Made by a program: the position numbers and the translations under genes. Below are positions 25,336 through 33,782 of a stretch of DNA of 64,000 nucleotides, piece after piece. Numbering within the stretch: the stretch's first letter is position 1; the number at the start of each line of letters is the position of its first letter. The DNA comes from Methylomonas sp. LW13 (GTDB lineage Bacteria; Pseudomonadota; Gammaproteobacteria; Methylococcales; Methylomonadaceae), in assembly GCF_016865255.1 (NCBI RefSeq), contig NZ_CP033381.1, positions 558,001 through 622,000 on the forward strand. The letters are read 5' to 3'. A model generated the notes under the pieces. That model did not search any database. It was not told the DNA's origin and saw nothing but the letters and a program-made list of their open reading frames with translations.

Positions 25336-28300
25336 TCATGAGGTTGGGGTGGCGTTGTTGAGCAGGTGGATCAAGGCATCGAGTATCGCGTTGGCCAACG
25401 CATGCGGCGGCAACTGGTAAAAAGCCTGCCAAGCCAGCGATACGCATTCTTCGTAATGATCGCGGTAGTGCGGGTGCTGTTGCAGCCAACTTATTCTGAC
25501 CGCATGGCCGATCAAAATATCCGTCACCAAGGTGTCGTCAATGTACAGGTCGGGATAATCGCGGACAATGGAGGCCAGCGCGCGCAGGGCTTCCACGCTC
25601 AATTGCCGATACACCGGCGCCTGAATTTTATTCAGAATATGGTTGATATGTAATCTAAAGCTTTGTTCGCCGGCGGTCATTTGCGCCAGCATGATTTCGC
25701 TGTCGATCCGGCGTTTGCTGTTGTATTTTTCGCCGACCATCAAACCCTTGCAGTGATGCAACAAGTCCCATACGCCAGCGAAGAAGGCTTCGTTTTCCCG
25801 GCCGACGCTGCCTTGCTGTTCGCGCCAGGCATACCAGTCGTCGGCGTCGCCGCGGTCTTTCGGGTTCATCGACTCCGGAAAGCGCGCGGCGGTCAGATCG
25901 CGCTGCGGGCCTTCGCAATGCAAGGTTTCGACTTGCCCCAGCTGGTTTTCGCTGTTGTTGTAATCTTCCAGGGTTTCCTGCAATAGGTCCGCCACCTGAT
26001 GTGGCGGCAGCGACAAAATATCGCTAAACGCCTGGTCCAGAGAGGTGCTGCTCAGGCGTTTTTGTCTGGCAATGATCAATTGCAGAATGTGGCCGACGCG
26101 AATGGTGTGCATGTCGGCGAACAATTCCGGCTTTAACTTGATCAGCATGCCCAGGTAGATGATTAACTCCTGGACGATGATTTGCTGGCTACTGTCGTTG
26201 GGGTTAAAGGTGCGGATAGTGTCCAGAATTTGCCAGGAGTCGGTGGGGCGGCGCAAGGTGGCTTTGCCGCTGTAAGCGCGGCCTACCGTCAAGCCATGCT
26301 GGCGCACCAGAATCTCGGTGGCGGCTTGTTCCAGGTTGATGTCGTATTTGCCCAGTAAGCTGGCGCAACGCCGCACCACATACCAAGCATGGCGGTCGCC
26401 GGCTCGGGCATACACTTCTTCTAGCAAGTCGCGCACGTACCCTGGCTGGTTTTCGTCGTTGCGTAAGCCGGTGTCGTAATCAAGTCCGTGGCGTTGGCAG
26501 AGCAAGGTGAGGGCTTCCAACTGGGCATAGAGGTTGGGGTTATTGCGCAATTGTTCTACTAAGCGGCCATCGTCACCAATTTCCCACTCGGTCAGTACGA
26601 AGCTATCCAGTGCTTGCGGCGCTTGGTCGTCGTGGGCCAGCAAATTAGCGAAAGGCCGTTCGACCTCTTCCCAATTCGCTTCCGAAAAGCTAAAGCCATG
26701 TAAGTTGCCGATTTTTTCGTGGCTGGCCGTTTGCACAAAATCAGTCAATCGTCCCAGTTTCACCGGTGTGCCTTGCACATTGCCTTGGCTGAGTTGCTCG
26801 ATAAAACCCAACAATACTTGGCGGTCTTCGTTGCCGAGCATGTTGTGCTTGATGTTGATGACCAACAAGGGCTGAGCGGGATTGTCCCAGTGGCGGATGA
26901 TGTAGGCCAGTTCAGTACGCAGCCGTTGAATCAGTAACTGGTTGTCCATGGCAATATAAAAACCTTTTTGGTTCATGAATTGCGGTAAAAACAATAAAGG
27001 CTCGCCCGCCAGCACGTAAAGCTTGGAGGTGGCTAGCGTGCGTAATTGTCTTAGGGGTCGTCCAGTGAGTCCAATGCGGTCGTTGCGGCCCACTTGGGTG
27101 TAAGCAGCGGCTAATTCGCTGGCGTCTCGCACTTGGATCGGCGCGATTTCAGTTAAAGTTTGCGAGGGGATGCCGCGCCCGCGCAATTCGTCTTGTACCT
27201 GTTCGTCATCGGCCAGTAGGGCAATCTGCAATGTGGAGTTCGGGTACAGACGGGTGGATTTGTAGCGCCCCAGCGGATCGATGTCGTCCACGCTGATCAA
27301 GCCGTCTTGCAGCAAACCGCCCAGGATATACAAGCTTTGCGCCCAGACCAGGGGTACGTTTTCGTTGGGAATGCGGGTTTGGCTGTGCGGGTGGCGTTTT
27401 TCAGCGGGGATGGCACTTTCCGGCACGATGTATAGTTCCGGCAACAGCCATTGGCCGTTCTGCTCCACCAGCAAGTCTTCCAGGCGGCGGCGGTAATCAC
27501 CAACCCCTTCAGTATCGCCGGCAAACAGTTTATTCAGTAATAAGTAGCAGAAAAACAGCGGCCATTCGCATTCTATGTCCATGAATTGCTTCAACTCATT
27601 GGGTTCGTAATGCAGGCGTTGATGATCTTCGATGACGGTTTGATGGCCGTCCAGCAGGAAGCGTTTACAACCGTAACGGCCTTGCAGTTTGTCGACAATC
27701 AAAGCCTCGGTGCGTTCGCGTAGCGCTTTATTGTCTACCGCGAAGGCCGGAAAGCCGGTCACACTCAGTACTGCTGAGTCGACTTCCTTGGAGATGGATT
27801 CACGTGGCAGTAAGGCTTCCAGGGTAATGCGGGTGCGGGCGATGTCGTCACTGATTACGTGGATGATCGCGGTCTGGCCGCCGTCCTTACCAAACAAATT
27901 GCAGCCGGACATCGCTTCCAGCGCCGCCTTGGCCATGCCGATCGAGCTGGCATTCAATTCCGCCAGGCCGTGATTCATTTTATTGCCGCGTTCCCAGATG
28001 CCATAGTCTGGTGTGCGATAGGCCCGGCTGACGTAATGCACCAGGTTTTGCACGAAATTGACTTCGTCGATGCTGAACACAATCCGCAAGCCCGAGGCGG
28101 TCATTTGCGCCAGCATCAGCAAGAATAAGGAGGTGGCGTCCAGTTGCAAATGCCCCCATTCGCTGTCGCCCACCACCACTTCACCGCTGTTGGTTTTGTA
28201 TTTGGCGTGCAGAGCGTCTAGCGGGTCCTGGCTGTGCTTGAATTTTTCGACCTTGGCCGCTTGCCGCATCATCGCCGTCAACAGACCTCGCATCAGTTTG

Positions 28301-28593
28301 ACGACGCTTTGCTCCAGTAAATAGGTGCGTTCCTGTTGTCCCTCCACTTTACGGTAAGCCAGTCCCAGGCCCCAGGCCGCCAAGATGCTATAGACATTGT
28401 CCCGCACCCAAGCGTCCGTGTAATTGCCGTGGGTGGTGACGGCGGTACTGGCCGGTAGTAGGCCACTTATCCAATCCTGGCGTTTCAGGATAATGTCTTG
28501 AACTTGCTGGTAATACTGGTCGAGCGTCTCGGTTTGACTGGTCGGCATCATGTATTTAATGGATTGTGATGTGGCGTTTAAGGAATTGGGCAC
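25336..28593 (-). CDS. Phosphorylase-kinase alpha/beta-like (GH15-related) protein
   Basis: 1085 aa from GTG 28593; ATG 28551 is an alternative. The first ~450 residues resemble the GH15-like region of eukaryotic phosphorylase kinase alpha subunits: YTDAWVRDNVYSILAAWGLG, LEQSVVKLMRGLL, VVGDSEWGHLQLDATSLFLL, LAQMTASGL, DYGIWERGNKMNHGLAELNA. Later blocks (RNDRIGLTGRPLRQLRTLAT) also fit PHKA/PHKB. Bacterial homologues are known, but their role is unproven. It sits between dcd and glk, implying carbohydrate storage control or a glucan-binding or hydrolytic role. No calmodulin partner or kinase subunit lies nearby. Confidence 0.88.
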   Translation of the reverse strand: MPNSLNATSQSIKYMMPTSQTETLDQYYQQVQDIILKRQDWISGLLPASTAVTTHGNYTDAWVRDNVYSILAAWGLGLAYRKVEGQQERTYLLEQSVVKLMRGLLTAMMRQAAKVEKFKHSQDPLDALHAKYKTNSGEVVVGDSEWGHLQLDATSLFLLMLAQMTASGLRIVFSIDEVNFVQNLVHYVSRAYRTPDYGIWERGNKMNHGLAELNASSIGMAKAALEAMSGCNLFGKDGGQTAIIHVISDDIARTRITLEALLPRESISKEVDSAVLSVTGFPAFAVDNKALRERTEALIVDKLQGRYGCKRFLLDGHQTVIEDHQRLHYEPNELKQFMDIECEWPLFFCYLLLNKLFAGDTEGVGDYRRRLEDLLVEQNGQWLLPELYIVPESAIPAEKRHPHSQTRIPNENVPLVWAQSLYILGGLLQDGLISVDDIDPLGRYKSTRLYPNSTLQIALLADDEQVQDELRGRGIPSQTLTEIAPIQVRDASELAAAYTQVGRNDRIGLTGRPLRQLRTLATSKLYVLAGEPLLFLPQFMNQKGFYIAMDNQLLIQRLRTELAYIIRHWDNPAQPLLVINIKHNMLGNEDRQVLLGFIEQLSQGNVQGTPVKLGRLTDFVQTASHEKIGNLHGFSFSEANWEEVERPFANLLAHDDQAPQALDSFVLTEWEIGDDGRLVEQLRNNPNLYAQLEALTLLCQRHGLDYDTGLRNDENQPGYVRDLLEEVYARAGDRHAWYVVRRCASLLGKYDINLEQAATEILVRQHGLTVGRAYSGKATLRRPTDSWQILDTIRTFNPNDSSQQIIVQELIIYLGMLIKLKPELFADMHTIRVGHILQLIIARQKRLSSTSLDQAFSDILSLPPHQVADLLQETLEDYNNSENQLGQVETLHCEGPQRDLTAARFPESMNPKDRGDADDWYAWREQQGSVGRENEAFFAGVWDLLHHCKGLMVGEKYNSKRRIDSEIMLAQMTAGEQSFRLHINHILNKIQAPVYRQLSVEALRALASIVRDYPDLYIDDTLVTDILIGHAVRISWLQQHPHYRDHYEECVSLAWQAFYQLPPHALANAILDALIHLLNNATPTS

Positions 28594-29160
28594 TCAAGCC
28601 TTGGGCAAGGTTACTCCGGTTTGGCCTTGATATTTACCGCCGCGATCCTTGTAAGAGGTTTCGCAGACGTCGTCGCCGCCGAAAAACAGCATTTGCGCGA
28701 CGCCTTCGTTGGCATAGATTTTCGCCGGCAGCGGGGTGGTGTTGGAAAACTCCAGCGTCACATGGCCTTCCCATTCCGGTTCCAGCGGGGTGACGTTGAC
28801 GATAATGCCGCAGCGGGCGTAGGTCGATTTGCCCAAACAGATGACCAGCACATCGCGCGGAATCCGGAAAAACTCCACGGTGCGGGCCAACGCAAACGAA
28901 TTGGGCGGAATAATACAGACGTCGGATTTCACATCTACAAAGCTGCCTTCGTCAAAGTCTTTGGGATCGACGATGGTGGAATTGATGTTGGTGAAGATTT
29001 TAAATTCGTTGGAGCAACGGACGTCGTAACCGTAACTGGAGGTGCCGTAAGAAATGATGCGTCCTTGCGCGGATTCACGGACTTGCCCGGCCTGAAACGG
29101 CTCTATCATGCCGTGTTGCTCGGACATGCGGCGAATCCATTTGTCTGATTTTATGCTCAT
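28594..29160 (-). CDS. dcd: dCTP deaminase
   Basis: 188 aa from ATG 29160 ([12 protein letters not shown]), the family's usual length and start. It has [26 protein letters not shown]-type (here [20 protein letters not shown]), and [18 protein letters not shown] with the catalytic Glu, then GVAQMLFF. It deaminates dCTP to dUTP for thymidylate synthesis. Its stop abuts the GTG of the phosphorylase-kinase-like gene. Confidence 0.96.
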   Translation of the reverse strand: MSIKSDKWIRRMSEQHGMIEPFQAGQVRESAQGRIISYGTSSYGYDVRCSNEFKIFTNINSTIVDPKDFDEGSFVDVKSDVCIIPPNSFALARTVEFFRIPRDVLVICLGKSTYARCGIIVNVTPLEPEWEGHVTLEFSNTTPLPAKIYANEGVAQMLFFGGDDVCETSYKDRGGKYQGQTGVTLPKA

Positions 29161-29351
29161 GTTGCTGGTTGGGTAGGGAAAAATAACAGAGCGTTCAAAA
29201 TAGCATATTAGGGCGGAAAAATCGCTAGTTGGCTTGCCTAAAGGCGCTAATTTGTTGAGGTCTGGCGCTTGCTGTTCTGGCTGATGTTGCGACAATCAAG
29301 TATCAGGTAGGTTACGTTGCCGCGAAAGCGTTTACGTGACAAGCTTAAATT

Positions 29352-29379
29352 GTCAGGGAGCGCCATCGCGCACCCTGAC
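29352..29379. repeat. REP-like hairpin
   Basis: GTCAGGG...CCCTGAC-type palindrome related to the one at 16433-16462. It sits in the dcd-TetR intergenic region (29161-29461), which otherwise contains only the TetR promoter. Confidence 0.6.
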
Positions 29380-29424
29380 CTACAAAGAGTACGCGATTAT
29401 TTTTTATAAATTAGAAAAAACTTA

Positions 29425-29454
29425 TTTACAAAATAAGACGACCGGTCGCATAAT
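29425..29454 (+). promoter_or_regulatory. TetR-gene promoter with GACCGGTC operator
   Basis: TTTACA (29425-29430), an 18-nt spacer and CATAAT (29449-29454). The palindrome CGACCGGTCG (29439-29448) lies inside the spacer, where a bound repressor would block polymerase. The same GACGACCGGTC core recurs before the DUF4242 gene. The predicted transcript would start at or next to ATG 29462, so the message may be leaderless. Confidence 0.7.
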
Positions 29455-29461
29455 AAGGCCC

Positions 29462-30058
29462 ATGACGAAGTTAGCACCCAAACAGCTGAAAAAAGACAAG
29501 CTCCTGGAGCAGGGCGTCAGCTTGCTGCTGGAAAAAGGCTATCACGCCACCGGCTTGAAAGAGATCCTGGATACCGTGCAAATACCCAAGGGCTCGTTTT
29601 ACGCCTATTTCGAGAGCAAAGAACGCTTCGCCGCCGAAGCAATACATCATTACATCGAGCCGTTTATCCTGCGCTTATCCGGCCATTTGCAAAATTCGGA
29701 AACGGACGGCTTGGCGGCTTTGAAGGCTTACTATTTGGGATTGATAGCCGAGGTGGCGCAAACCGGTTTCAAGGGCGGTTGTCTTCTGGGTAATTTAATG
29801 GGCGAGATTGGCGATACCAGCCCTTTATGCCGCGATGCCTTGCTGGATGCCGTCGGTCGATACAGTGCCTTGCAGCAAGCGGCGTTGGAACGCGGCCAAA
29901 GACAAGGTTCGGTGCGACTGGATCGCTCGGCGAAGAGCATGGCGGATTTGATGTTGAACGGCTGGCAGGGGGCGTTGCTAAGAATGAAAGTCGAGCAATC
30001 GGTGGAGCCGTTGCAGGCGGTTTGCCGGGATTTGTTGGATGATTATTTTCGGGCTTGA
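29462..30058 (+). CDS. TetR-family transcriptional regulator
   Basis: 198 aa from ATG 29462 (MTKLAPKQLKKDKLL). The helix-turn-helix is GYHATGLKEILDTVQIPKGSFYAYFESKE (read in two overlapping parts, about residues 28-55), followed by a helical ligand domain with TGFKGGCLLGNLMGE, as in the AcuR/YxaF-like subgroup that often senses electrophiles or small organics. The palindrome in its own promoter also stands before the DUF4242-methanethiol oxidase genes, so it probably controls itself and that unit. Confidence 0.88.
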   Translation: MTKLAPKQLKKDKLLEQGVSLLLEKGYHATGLKEILDTVQIPKGSFYAYFESKERFAAEAIHHYIEPFILRLSGHLQNSETDGLAALKAYYLGLIAEVAQTGFKGGCLLGNLMGEIGDTSPLCRDALLDAVGRYSALQQAALERGQRQGSVRLDRSAKSMADLMLNGWQGALLRMKVEQSVEPLQAVCRDLLDDYFRA

Positions 30059-30105
30059 TTGAGTTCCTACCTTATCGCATGCTAGCGCCAAATTGGAGGT
30101 GATTT

Positions 30106-30330
30106 ATGGATGCGCAAACGATAACCGAACAGGCTTTAAAACTGGAGCCGGAAGCAAGAGCGTATATTGCGGAAATACTGATCGAAAGCCTAGATTATGA
30201 AGAGGACTTACCTGTTTCCGAGGAGTGGCGGCAAGAAATTGAAAAGCGTTGCAAGGAAATAGACGCCAATTCGGCGCTGCTACTGGATGGCGAACAAGTC
30301 ATGGCGGAGCTAAGACAGCGCTTTTTATGA
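30106..30330 (+). CDS. Orphan antitoxin, addiction-module component family
   Basis: 74 aa, with GGAGG before the ATG. It begins MDAQTITEQALKLEPEARAY and contains EILIESLDYEED and PVSEEWRQEIEKRCKEIDAN, typical of the short acidic antitoxins (TIGR02574/PF09720 type) paired with RelE/ParE toxins. The stop overlaps the start of a truncated toxin frame by ATGA, so the partner has been lost. Confidence 0.85.
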   Translation: MDAQTITEQALKLEPEARAYIAEILIESLDYEEDLPVSEEWRQEIEKRCKEIDANSALLLDGEQVMAELRQRFL

Positions 30331-30371
30331 AATACTTCTTGTATCCTCAGGCCCTTGGTGAGTTGGAGTAA
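30327..30371 (+). pseudogene. Remnant of RelE/ParE-type toxin gene
   Basis: ATG overlapping the antitoxin stop opens a frame reading MKYFLYPQALGELE and then TAA. This is the canonical start of ParE/RelE toxins (M-K-x-x-L-x-P-x-A-x-x-E), cut off after 14 codons. The following bases leave the family and pass into a dispersed repeat at 30398. Confidence 0.7.
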
Positions 30372-30397
30372 ACAATATTTTTTCTAAAAATCAAGAA

Positions 30398-30452
30398 TTT
30401 AGTGCGTAAGATGGGTTGAATGGAATGAAGCCTAGCATTTACGGGTGCCTAG
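30398..30452 (+). repeat. Direct repeat, copy 1
   Basis: TTAGTGCGTAAGATGGGTTG and the following TGAAGCCTAGCATT match 30818-30873 in the same orientation with scattered differences. The two copies bracket the 93-aa ORF. This type of GATGGGTTGAATG repeat is dispersed in many proteobacteria. Confidence 0.65.
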
Positions 30453-30508
30453 CTAAAAAGCATACATCTTTTGCAACATTGAGTTAGCTGGAATTTGATC
30501 AAAAAACT

Positions 30509-30790
30509 ATGAGCATTTCCAAAATCATCTGTCGTGTTCAAAAGCTTGTTTTTGTCGCTGGAGATCAAAAAACTGGGTGGTGGCCTGTAGCTAATACAAC
30601 TAGCGATAATACTTCATCTACACGTCGAGAATTGTTTGACATCGATATATATTTCGACGGATCAGGTTACTTGCTTTGTTATTCTACAACTAACCAGGGA
30701 CTCTATGGCGATTCTTGGCATTTGACTGAGTTTGACGCAAAACAAACTGCTTTGGAAGAATTCGGAGTTCAAATTAATGAGTGGTCATGA
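30509..30790 (+). CDS. Small hypothetical protein between direct repeats
   Basis: 93 aa, A+T-rich and without a clear ribosome site. It contains TGWWPVANTTSDNT, FDIDIYFDGSGYLLCYST and SWHLTEFDAKQTALEEFGVQ; the last part recalls small mosaic-spread proteins with a W-H-x-(S/T)-x-x-x-A-x-x-x-A-x-x-x-F-G pattern. No known function. Its composition and flanking direct repeats suggest recent arrival. Confidence 0.6.
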   Translation: MSISKIICRVQKLVFVAGDQKTGWWPVANTTSDNTSSTRRELFDIDIYFDGSGYLLCYSTTNQGLYGDSWHLTEFDAKQTALEEFGVQINEWS

Positions 30791-30817
30791 GGTTTACCGA
30801 ATTTACTGAAGTGTGTC

Positions 30818-30873
30818 TTAGTGCGTCGGATGGGTTGAATGCAATGAAACCGAGCATTAAGAAGACGCCTGGC
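30818..30873 (+). repeat. Direct repeat, copy 2
   Basis: TTAGTGCGTCGGATGGGTTG plus TGAAACCGAGCATTAAG, matching copy 1 at 30398-30452. Located downstream of the 93-aa ORF. Confidence 0.65.
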
Positions 30874-30953
30874 TGGTTTTCGCTTTCCCTCAACCCAGCC
30901 TACCAATCGAAATAACCGCTGCCCTCCCGGCAGCATTTTTTAACGCCGGCAAA

Positions 30954-30975
30954 TTAGACGACCGGTCATTTATTA
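30954..30975 (+). promoter_or_regulatory. Second GACGACCGGTC operator before DUF4242-methanethiol oxidase genes
   Basis: TTAGACGACCGGTCATTTATTAG repeats the TetR-promoter core (AAGACGACCGGTCGCATAATAAG at 29435-29457), including the A+T-rich right flank, and lies 11 nt before the DUF4242 start. A GGAGG ribosome site follows at once. Confidence 0.7.
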
Positions 30976-30985
30976 GGAGGCCATC

Positions 30986-31258
30986 ATGCCCAAGTACATC
31001 ATCGAACGCGACATTCCCGGCGCCGGCCAGCTGACGCAAGCCGAGTTGCAAGGCATTTCCCAAAAATCCTGCGGCGTGTTGCGCGAGATGGGGCCGCGCA
31101 TCCAATGGCTACAAAGCTATGTGACCGGCGATAAAGTGTATTGCATTTATATCGCCGACAACGAACAAGCGATTCGCGAACACGCCGAGCAAGGCGGTTT
31201 TCCGGCCAATCGCATCGAACAAATTACCACCATCATCGACCCGACCACGAGCGATTAA
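30986..31258 (+). CDS. DUF4242 (SCO4226-type nickel-binding) protein
   Basis: 90 aa beginning MPKYIIERDIPGAGQLTQAE, with VLREMGPRIQWLQSYVTGDKVYCIYIA and REHAEQGGFPANRI. This is the small ferredoxin-like DUF4242 family, of which Streptomyces SCO4226 binds nickel. GGAGG precedes the ATG. It lies between the shared TetR operator and the methanethiol oxidase gene, probably in one transcript despite the intervening palindromes. Function in this setting is unknown; a metal or small-molecule carrier is possible. Confidence 0.85.
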   Translation: MPKYIIERDIPGAGQLTQAELQGISQKSCGVLREMGPRIQWLQSYVTGDKVYCIYIADNEQAIREHAEQGGFPANRIEQITTIIDPTTSD

Positions 31259-31261
31259 GCT

Positions 31262-31375
31262 GGTAGTTTCATGGTTCCGACGCTCCGGCGAGGGAACCTG
31301 AGGTGGGACGCTCCAGCGTCCCGGAACCGCGAGAGCGGTTCAACATGCATTCCCGCGCTGAGGCGTGGGAACGAT
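31262..31375. repeat. Palindromic repeat cluster upstream of methanethiol oxidase
   Basis: Several inverted repeats occur here: GGTTCC...GGAACC, GGGACGCT/AGCGTCCC, and TTCCCGCGCT...GCGTGGGAA. The last belongs to the family also seen at 34163-34188. They may stabilise or attenuate the transcript between the DUF4242 and oxidase genes. Confidence 0.6.
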
Positions 31376-31397
31376 AACAACAAGGGGAGAGAACACC

Positions 31398-32711
31398 ATG
31401 ACATTTAAACTAAGCACTTTTAGCGCCGCCTTATTACTCGGCACCGCCAGCCTGTCCGCCAGCGCTGACGAAACCTGTGCCTCGCCGTACATGGCGAAAA
31501 TCACCGGCCAGGAAGATTTTGTGTACATCTGGACCTTGGGCGCGGAAGGCGTTGGCGACGAGCAGGACAAGCTGGTCACCGTCGACGTCAATCCCAAATC
31601 CAAACAATACGGCAAAGTGATCGGCAGTCTGTCGGTGGGTGGCCGTAACGAAGCCCACCATTCCGACTTTACCGACGATCGTAAATTTCTGTGGGCCGGT
31701 GGTCTGGATACCAATAAGATTTTCATCTTCGACGTGTCTACCGATCCCGCCAAACCTAAACTCAGCAAAACCATCACCGATTTCGTCGCCAAAAGCGGCG
31801 GTGTGGTCGGCCCGCATAGCTTGTACGCCTTGCCGGGCCGGATGATCATCACCGGCTTGTCCAATAACAAAGACCACGGCGGCCGCACCGCGATTGTGGA
31901 ATACAGCAACGCCGGCGATTACATTGCCACCTACTGGCTGCCGACCGACAGCAACCTGGAAGGCGCGATCAAATCCGGCAAATACGCCGACGGCTATAAC
32001 TACGACGTGCGGGTATTGCCACGCAAAAACCTGATGCTGACCTCGTCGTTCACCGGCTGGTCTAACTACATGATGGACTTTGGCAAAATGCTGGCCGACC
32101 CGGAAGCGATGAAACGCTTTGGCAACACTGTCGTGCAATGGGACTTACACAGTCGCCAACCGAAAAAAGTTTTCGATGTTCCCGGTGCGCCGTTGGAAAT
32201 CCGTTGCGCTTGGGCGGAAGATCACAACTACTGCTTCACCAGCACCGCGCTGACCTCAAAAATTTGGTTGATACACCAAGACGACAAGGGCGAATGGCAA
32301 GCCAAGGATGTCGCGGACATCGGCGAACCGGCCAAAATCCCGTTGCCGGTGGACATTTCCATCTCCAGCGACGACAAAACCCTGTGGGTCAATACCTTTA
32401 TGGATGGTATGACCCGCCGCTTCGACATCAGCGATCCGTTCCACCCCAAACAAGTGTTTGAGCAAAAAATCGGCGCGCAAGTGAATATGGTGTCCTCCAG
32501 CTGGGACGGCAAACGCTTGTATTACACCTCGTCGCTGCTGGCCAATTGGGACAAGAAAGGCGCGGACAACGAGCAATTCTTCAAAGCCTATAGTTGGGAT
32601 GGTAGCAAGTTGACCGAGCAGTTCTCGATTGATTTTACAAAAGAGAAGCTGGGTAGGGCGCATCAAATGCGGTTTGGGGCGTATGCTTTGTATGGTGGTT
32701 CGCCTAAGTAG
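31398..32711 (+). CDS. mtoX: Methanethiol oxidase (SBP56 / selenium-binding-protein family), exported
   Basis: 437 aa from ATG 31398 with AAGGGGAGA upstream. A signal peptide ends near SASA (residue 23). Conserved SBP56 features include RNEAHHSDFTDDRKFLWAGG, GVVGPHSLYALPG, YNYDVRVLPRKN, GWSNYMMD and DISISSDDKTLWVN, with the His-rich segments taken to hold copper in the bacterial enzyme. It oxidises methanethiol to formaldehyde, hydrogen sulfide and peroxide in the periplasm, which would feed a methylotroph. A SCO-MauG fusion lies about 1.5 kb downstream, the maturation pair known beside mtoX elsewhere. TetR control is inferred from the shared operator. Confidence 0.88.
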   Translation: MTFKLSTFSAALLLGTASLSASADETCASPYMAKITGQEDFVYIWTLGAEGVGDEQDKLVTVDVNPKSKQYGKVIGSLSVGGRNEAHHSDFTDDRKFLWAGGLDTNKIFIFDVSTDPAKPKLSKTITDFVAKSGGVVGPHSLYALPGRMIITGLSNNKDHGGRTAIVEYSNAGDYIATYWLPTDSNLEGAIKSGKYADGYNYDVRVLPRKNLMLTSSFTGWSNYMMDFGKMLADPEAMKRFGNTVVQWDLHSRQPKKVFDVPGAPLEIRCAWAEDHNYCFTSTALTSKIWLIHQDDKGEWQAKDVADIGEPAKIPLPVDISISSDDKTLWVNTFMDGMTRRFDISDPFHPKQVFEQKIGAQVNMVSSSWDGKRLYYTSSLLANWDKKGADNEQFFKAYSWDGSKLTEQFSIDFTKEKLGRAHQMRFGAYALYGGSPK

Positions 32712-32747
32712 TTGTTTGCTCGGTGGTCATTCGGGGTTGTTGTGTTT

Positions 32748-33050
32748 GTGTCGCTATCGCGACGGTTTGATTTAATGTCGGTTCGCGGACCGACAGCCGC
32801 GATACTTTCTTTTGCTTGGCCAAAAGAAAGTATCCAAAGAAAAAGCCACCCGGACGCCGCTTTGATCCTGCGCTCCGAAGCTTTTATCGAGGGTCGGCAG
32901 AAGGGGCTTCCCAGCCCCTCCGCCGACGTGCGGCATGCCCGAAAAAGCGGGGCAGGCTCTCCCTGTCGCACCCCTTCGGGCTATTCTCGATAAAAGCTCC
33001 GGTGCTCGGCGCGGCATGCGGGGGGAACCCATGCCAAATCCGACGGCTTA
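32748..33050 (+). repeat. ~300-bp repeat element, left copy
   Basis: Begins near GTGTCGCTATCGCGACGG and contains TTTGATTTAATGTCGG, the hairpin ACTTTCTTTTGCTTGGCCAA/AAGAAAGT, and a long GCTTTTATCGAG...CTCGATAAAAGC inverted pair. Its inverted, diverged full-length partner lies at 33783-34078. It has no transposase. The rest of the 32712-33206 gap holds another hairpin (GGCGCATTAGCG...ATGCGCC, 33072-33098). Confidence 0.75.
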
Positions 33051-33206
33051 TTATTTACGAAGTGTTTTTAGGGCGCATTAGCGATAGCGTAATGCGCCGA
33101 ATGATTTAAAGCCAACATACGGCGCAATACGGCTACGCCTATTGACGCCCTACACGCGCCCTAATCAGAGCTATGAGCTTAACAATATAGAAAATGGAGA
33201 AACCAG

Positions 33207-33689
33207 ATGAGATTTTATTTGATAGCTTTAATACTTATTTCTTTCGCGGATTTCGCACTAGCTCAGGACAAAATTGAACGGATGAGCGCCGTTACCACGG
33301 AATCTTTTGTTCCGGATACAGTTAAGTGGAATGACGAACCGATACTCCCTAAAGGTGCCAAAAGCGCCATTGTATTAGGGGACCCAAACAAAGCGGGAGT
33401 TTTTATCGCTCTGCTGAAATTTCCAGCCAATTATCCAATCCCACCGCACATACACCCGTTCACAGAGGTAATTACCGTTCTCCGTGGCAAATTAGGCAAT
33501 GGCATGGGTGAAACATTTGACACCAAAAAAGGTGAGATTCTGAATGTAGGTTCAGGCTTTGTATTGCCGGCCGGACACACTCATTATGTGTGGACCACTG
33601 ATGAGGAAACAATCGTCGAATTAATCGCTACTGGGCCATGGGGTATTACTTATACGAATTCGGCCGATGATCCGCGCAAGAATAAGTAG
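33207..33689 (+). CDS. Secreted cupin-domain protein
   Basis: 160 aa with AATGGAGAAACC before the ATG. A signal peptide ends near ALA-QD (residue 19). The cupin has PPHIHPFTEVITVLRGKLG (metal-binding HxH and Glu) and a second motif LPAGHTHYVWT. It is a periplasmic small beta-barrel, possibly an oxygenase, isomerase or binding protein; no substrate can be named. It is enclosed by an inverted pair of ~300-bp repeats, suggesting it moved in as a unit, and it interrupts the methanethiol oxidase/SCO-MauG neighbourhood. Confidence 0.85.
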   Translation: MRFYLIALILISFADFALAQDKIERMSAVTTESFVPDTVKWNDEPILPKGAKSAIVLGDPNKAGVFIALLKFPANYPIPPHIHPFTEVITVLRGKLGNGMGETFDTKKGEILNVGSGFVLPAGHTHYVWTTDEETIVELIATGPWGITYTNSADDPRKNK

Positions 33690-33692
33690 CAA

Positions 33693-33773
33693 GTAGCCTC
33701 GATGAAACGTAGTGGAATCGAGGATAATCGAAGTTATCTTCTCCTCGATTCCGTTTCACTGCATTGAGGCTAC
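33693..33773. repeat. 81-nt hairpin repeat (GTAGCCTC...GAGGCTAC)
   Basis: A long imperfect palindrome: GTAGCCTCGATGAAACG pairs with a GTTTCACTGCATTGAGGCTAC-type arm, and GGAATCGAGGA pairs with TCCTCGATTCC. This is a widely dispersed proteobacterial repeat; here it can also serve as terminator for the cupin gene. Confidence 0.7.
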
Positions 33774-33782
33774 TTTATTTAC

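Noticed and set aside
31434-32138. 234-aa minus-strand ORF across mtoX
   Set aside because: Long only because the opposite strand is a well-conserved gene; no family features or ribosome site.
32663-33109. Several 86-102-aa ORFs on both strands in the repeat element
   Set aside because: They overlap each other inside the hairpin-rich repeat, recur in the inverted copy, and look like no protein.
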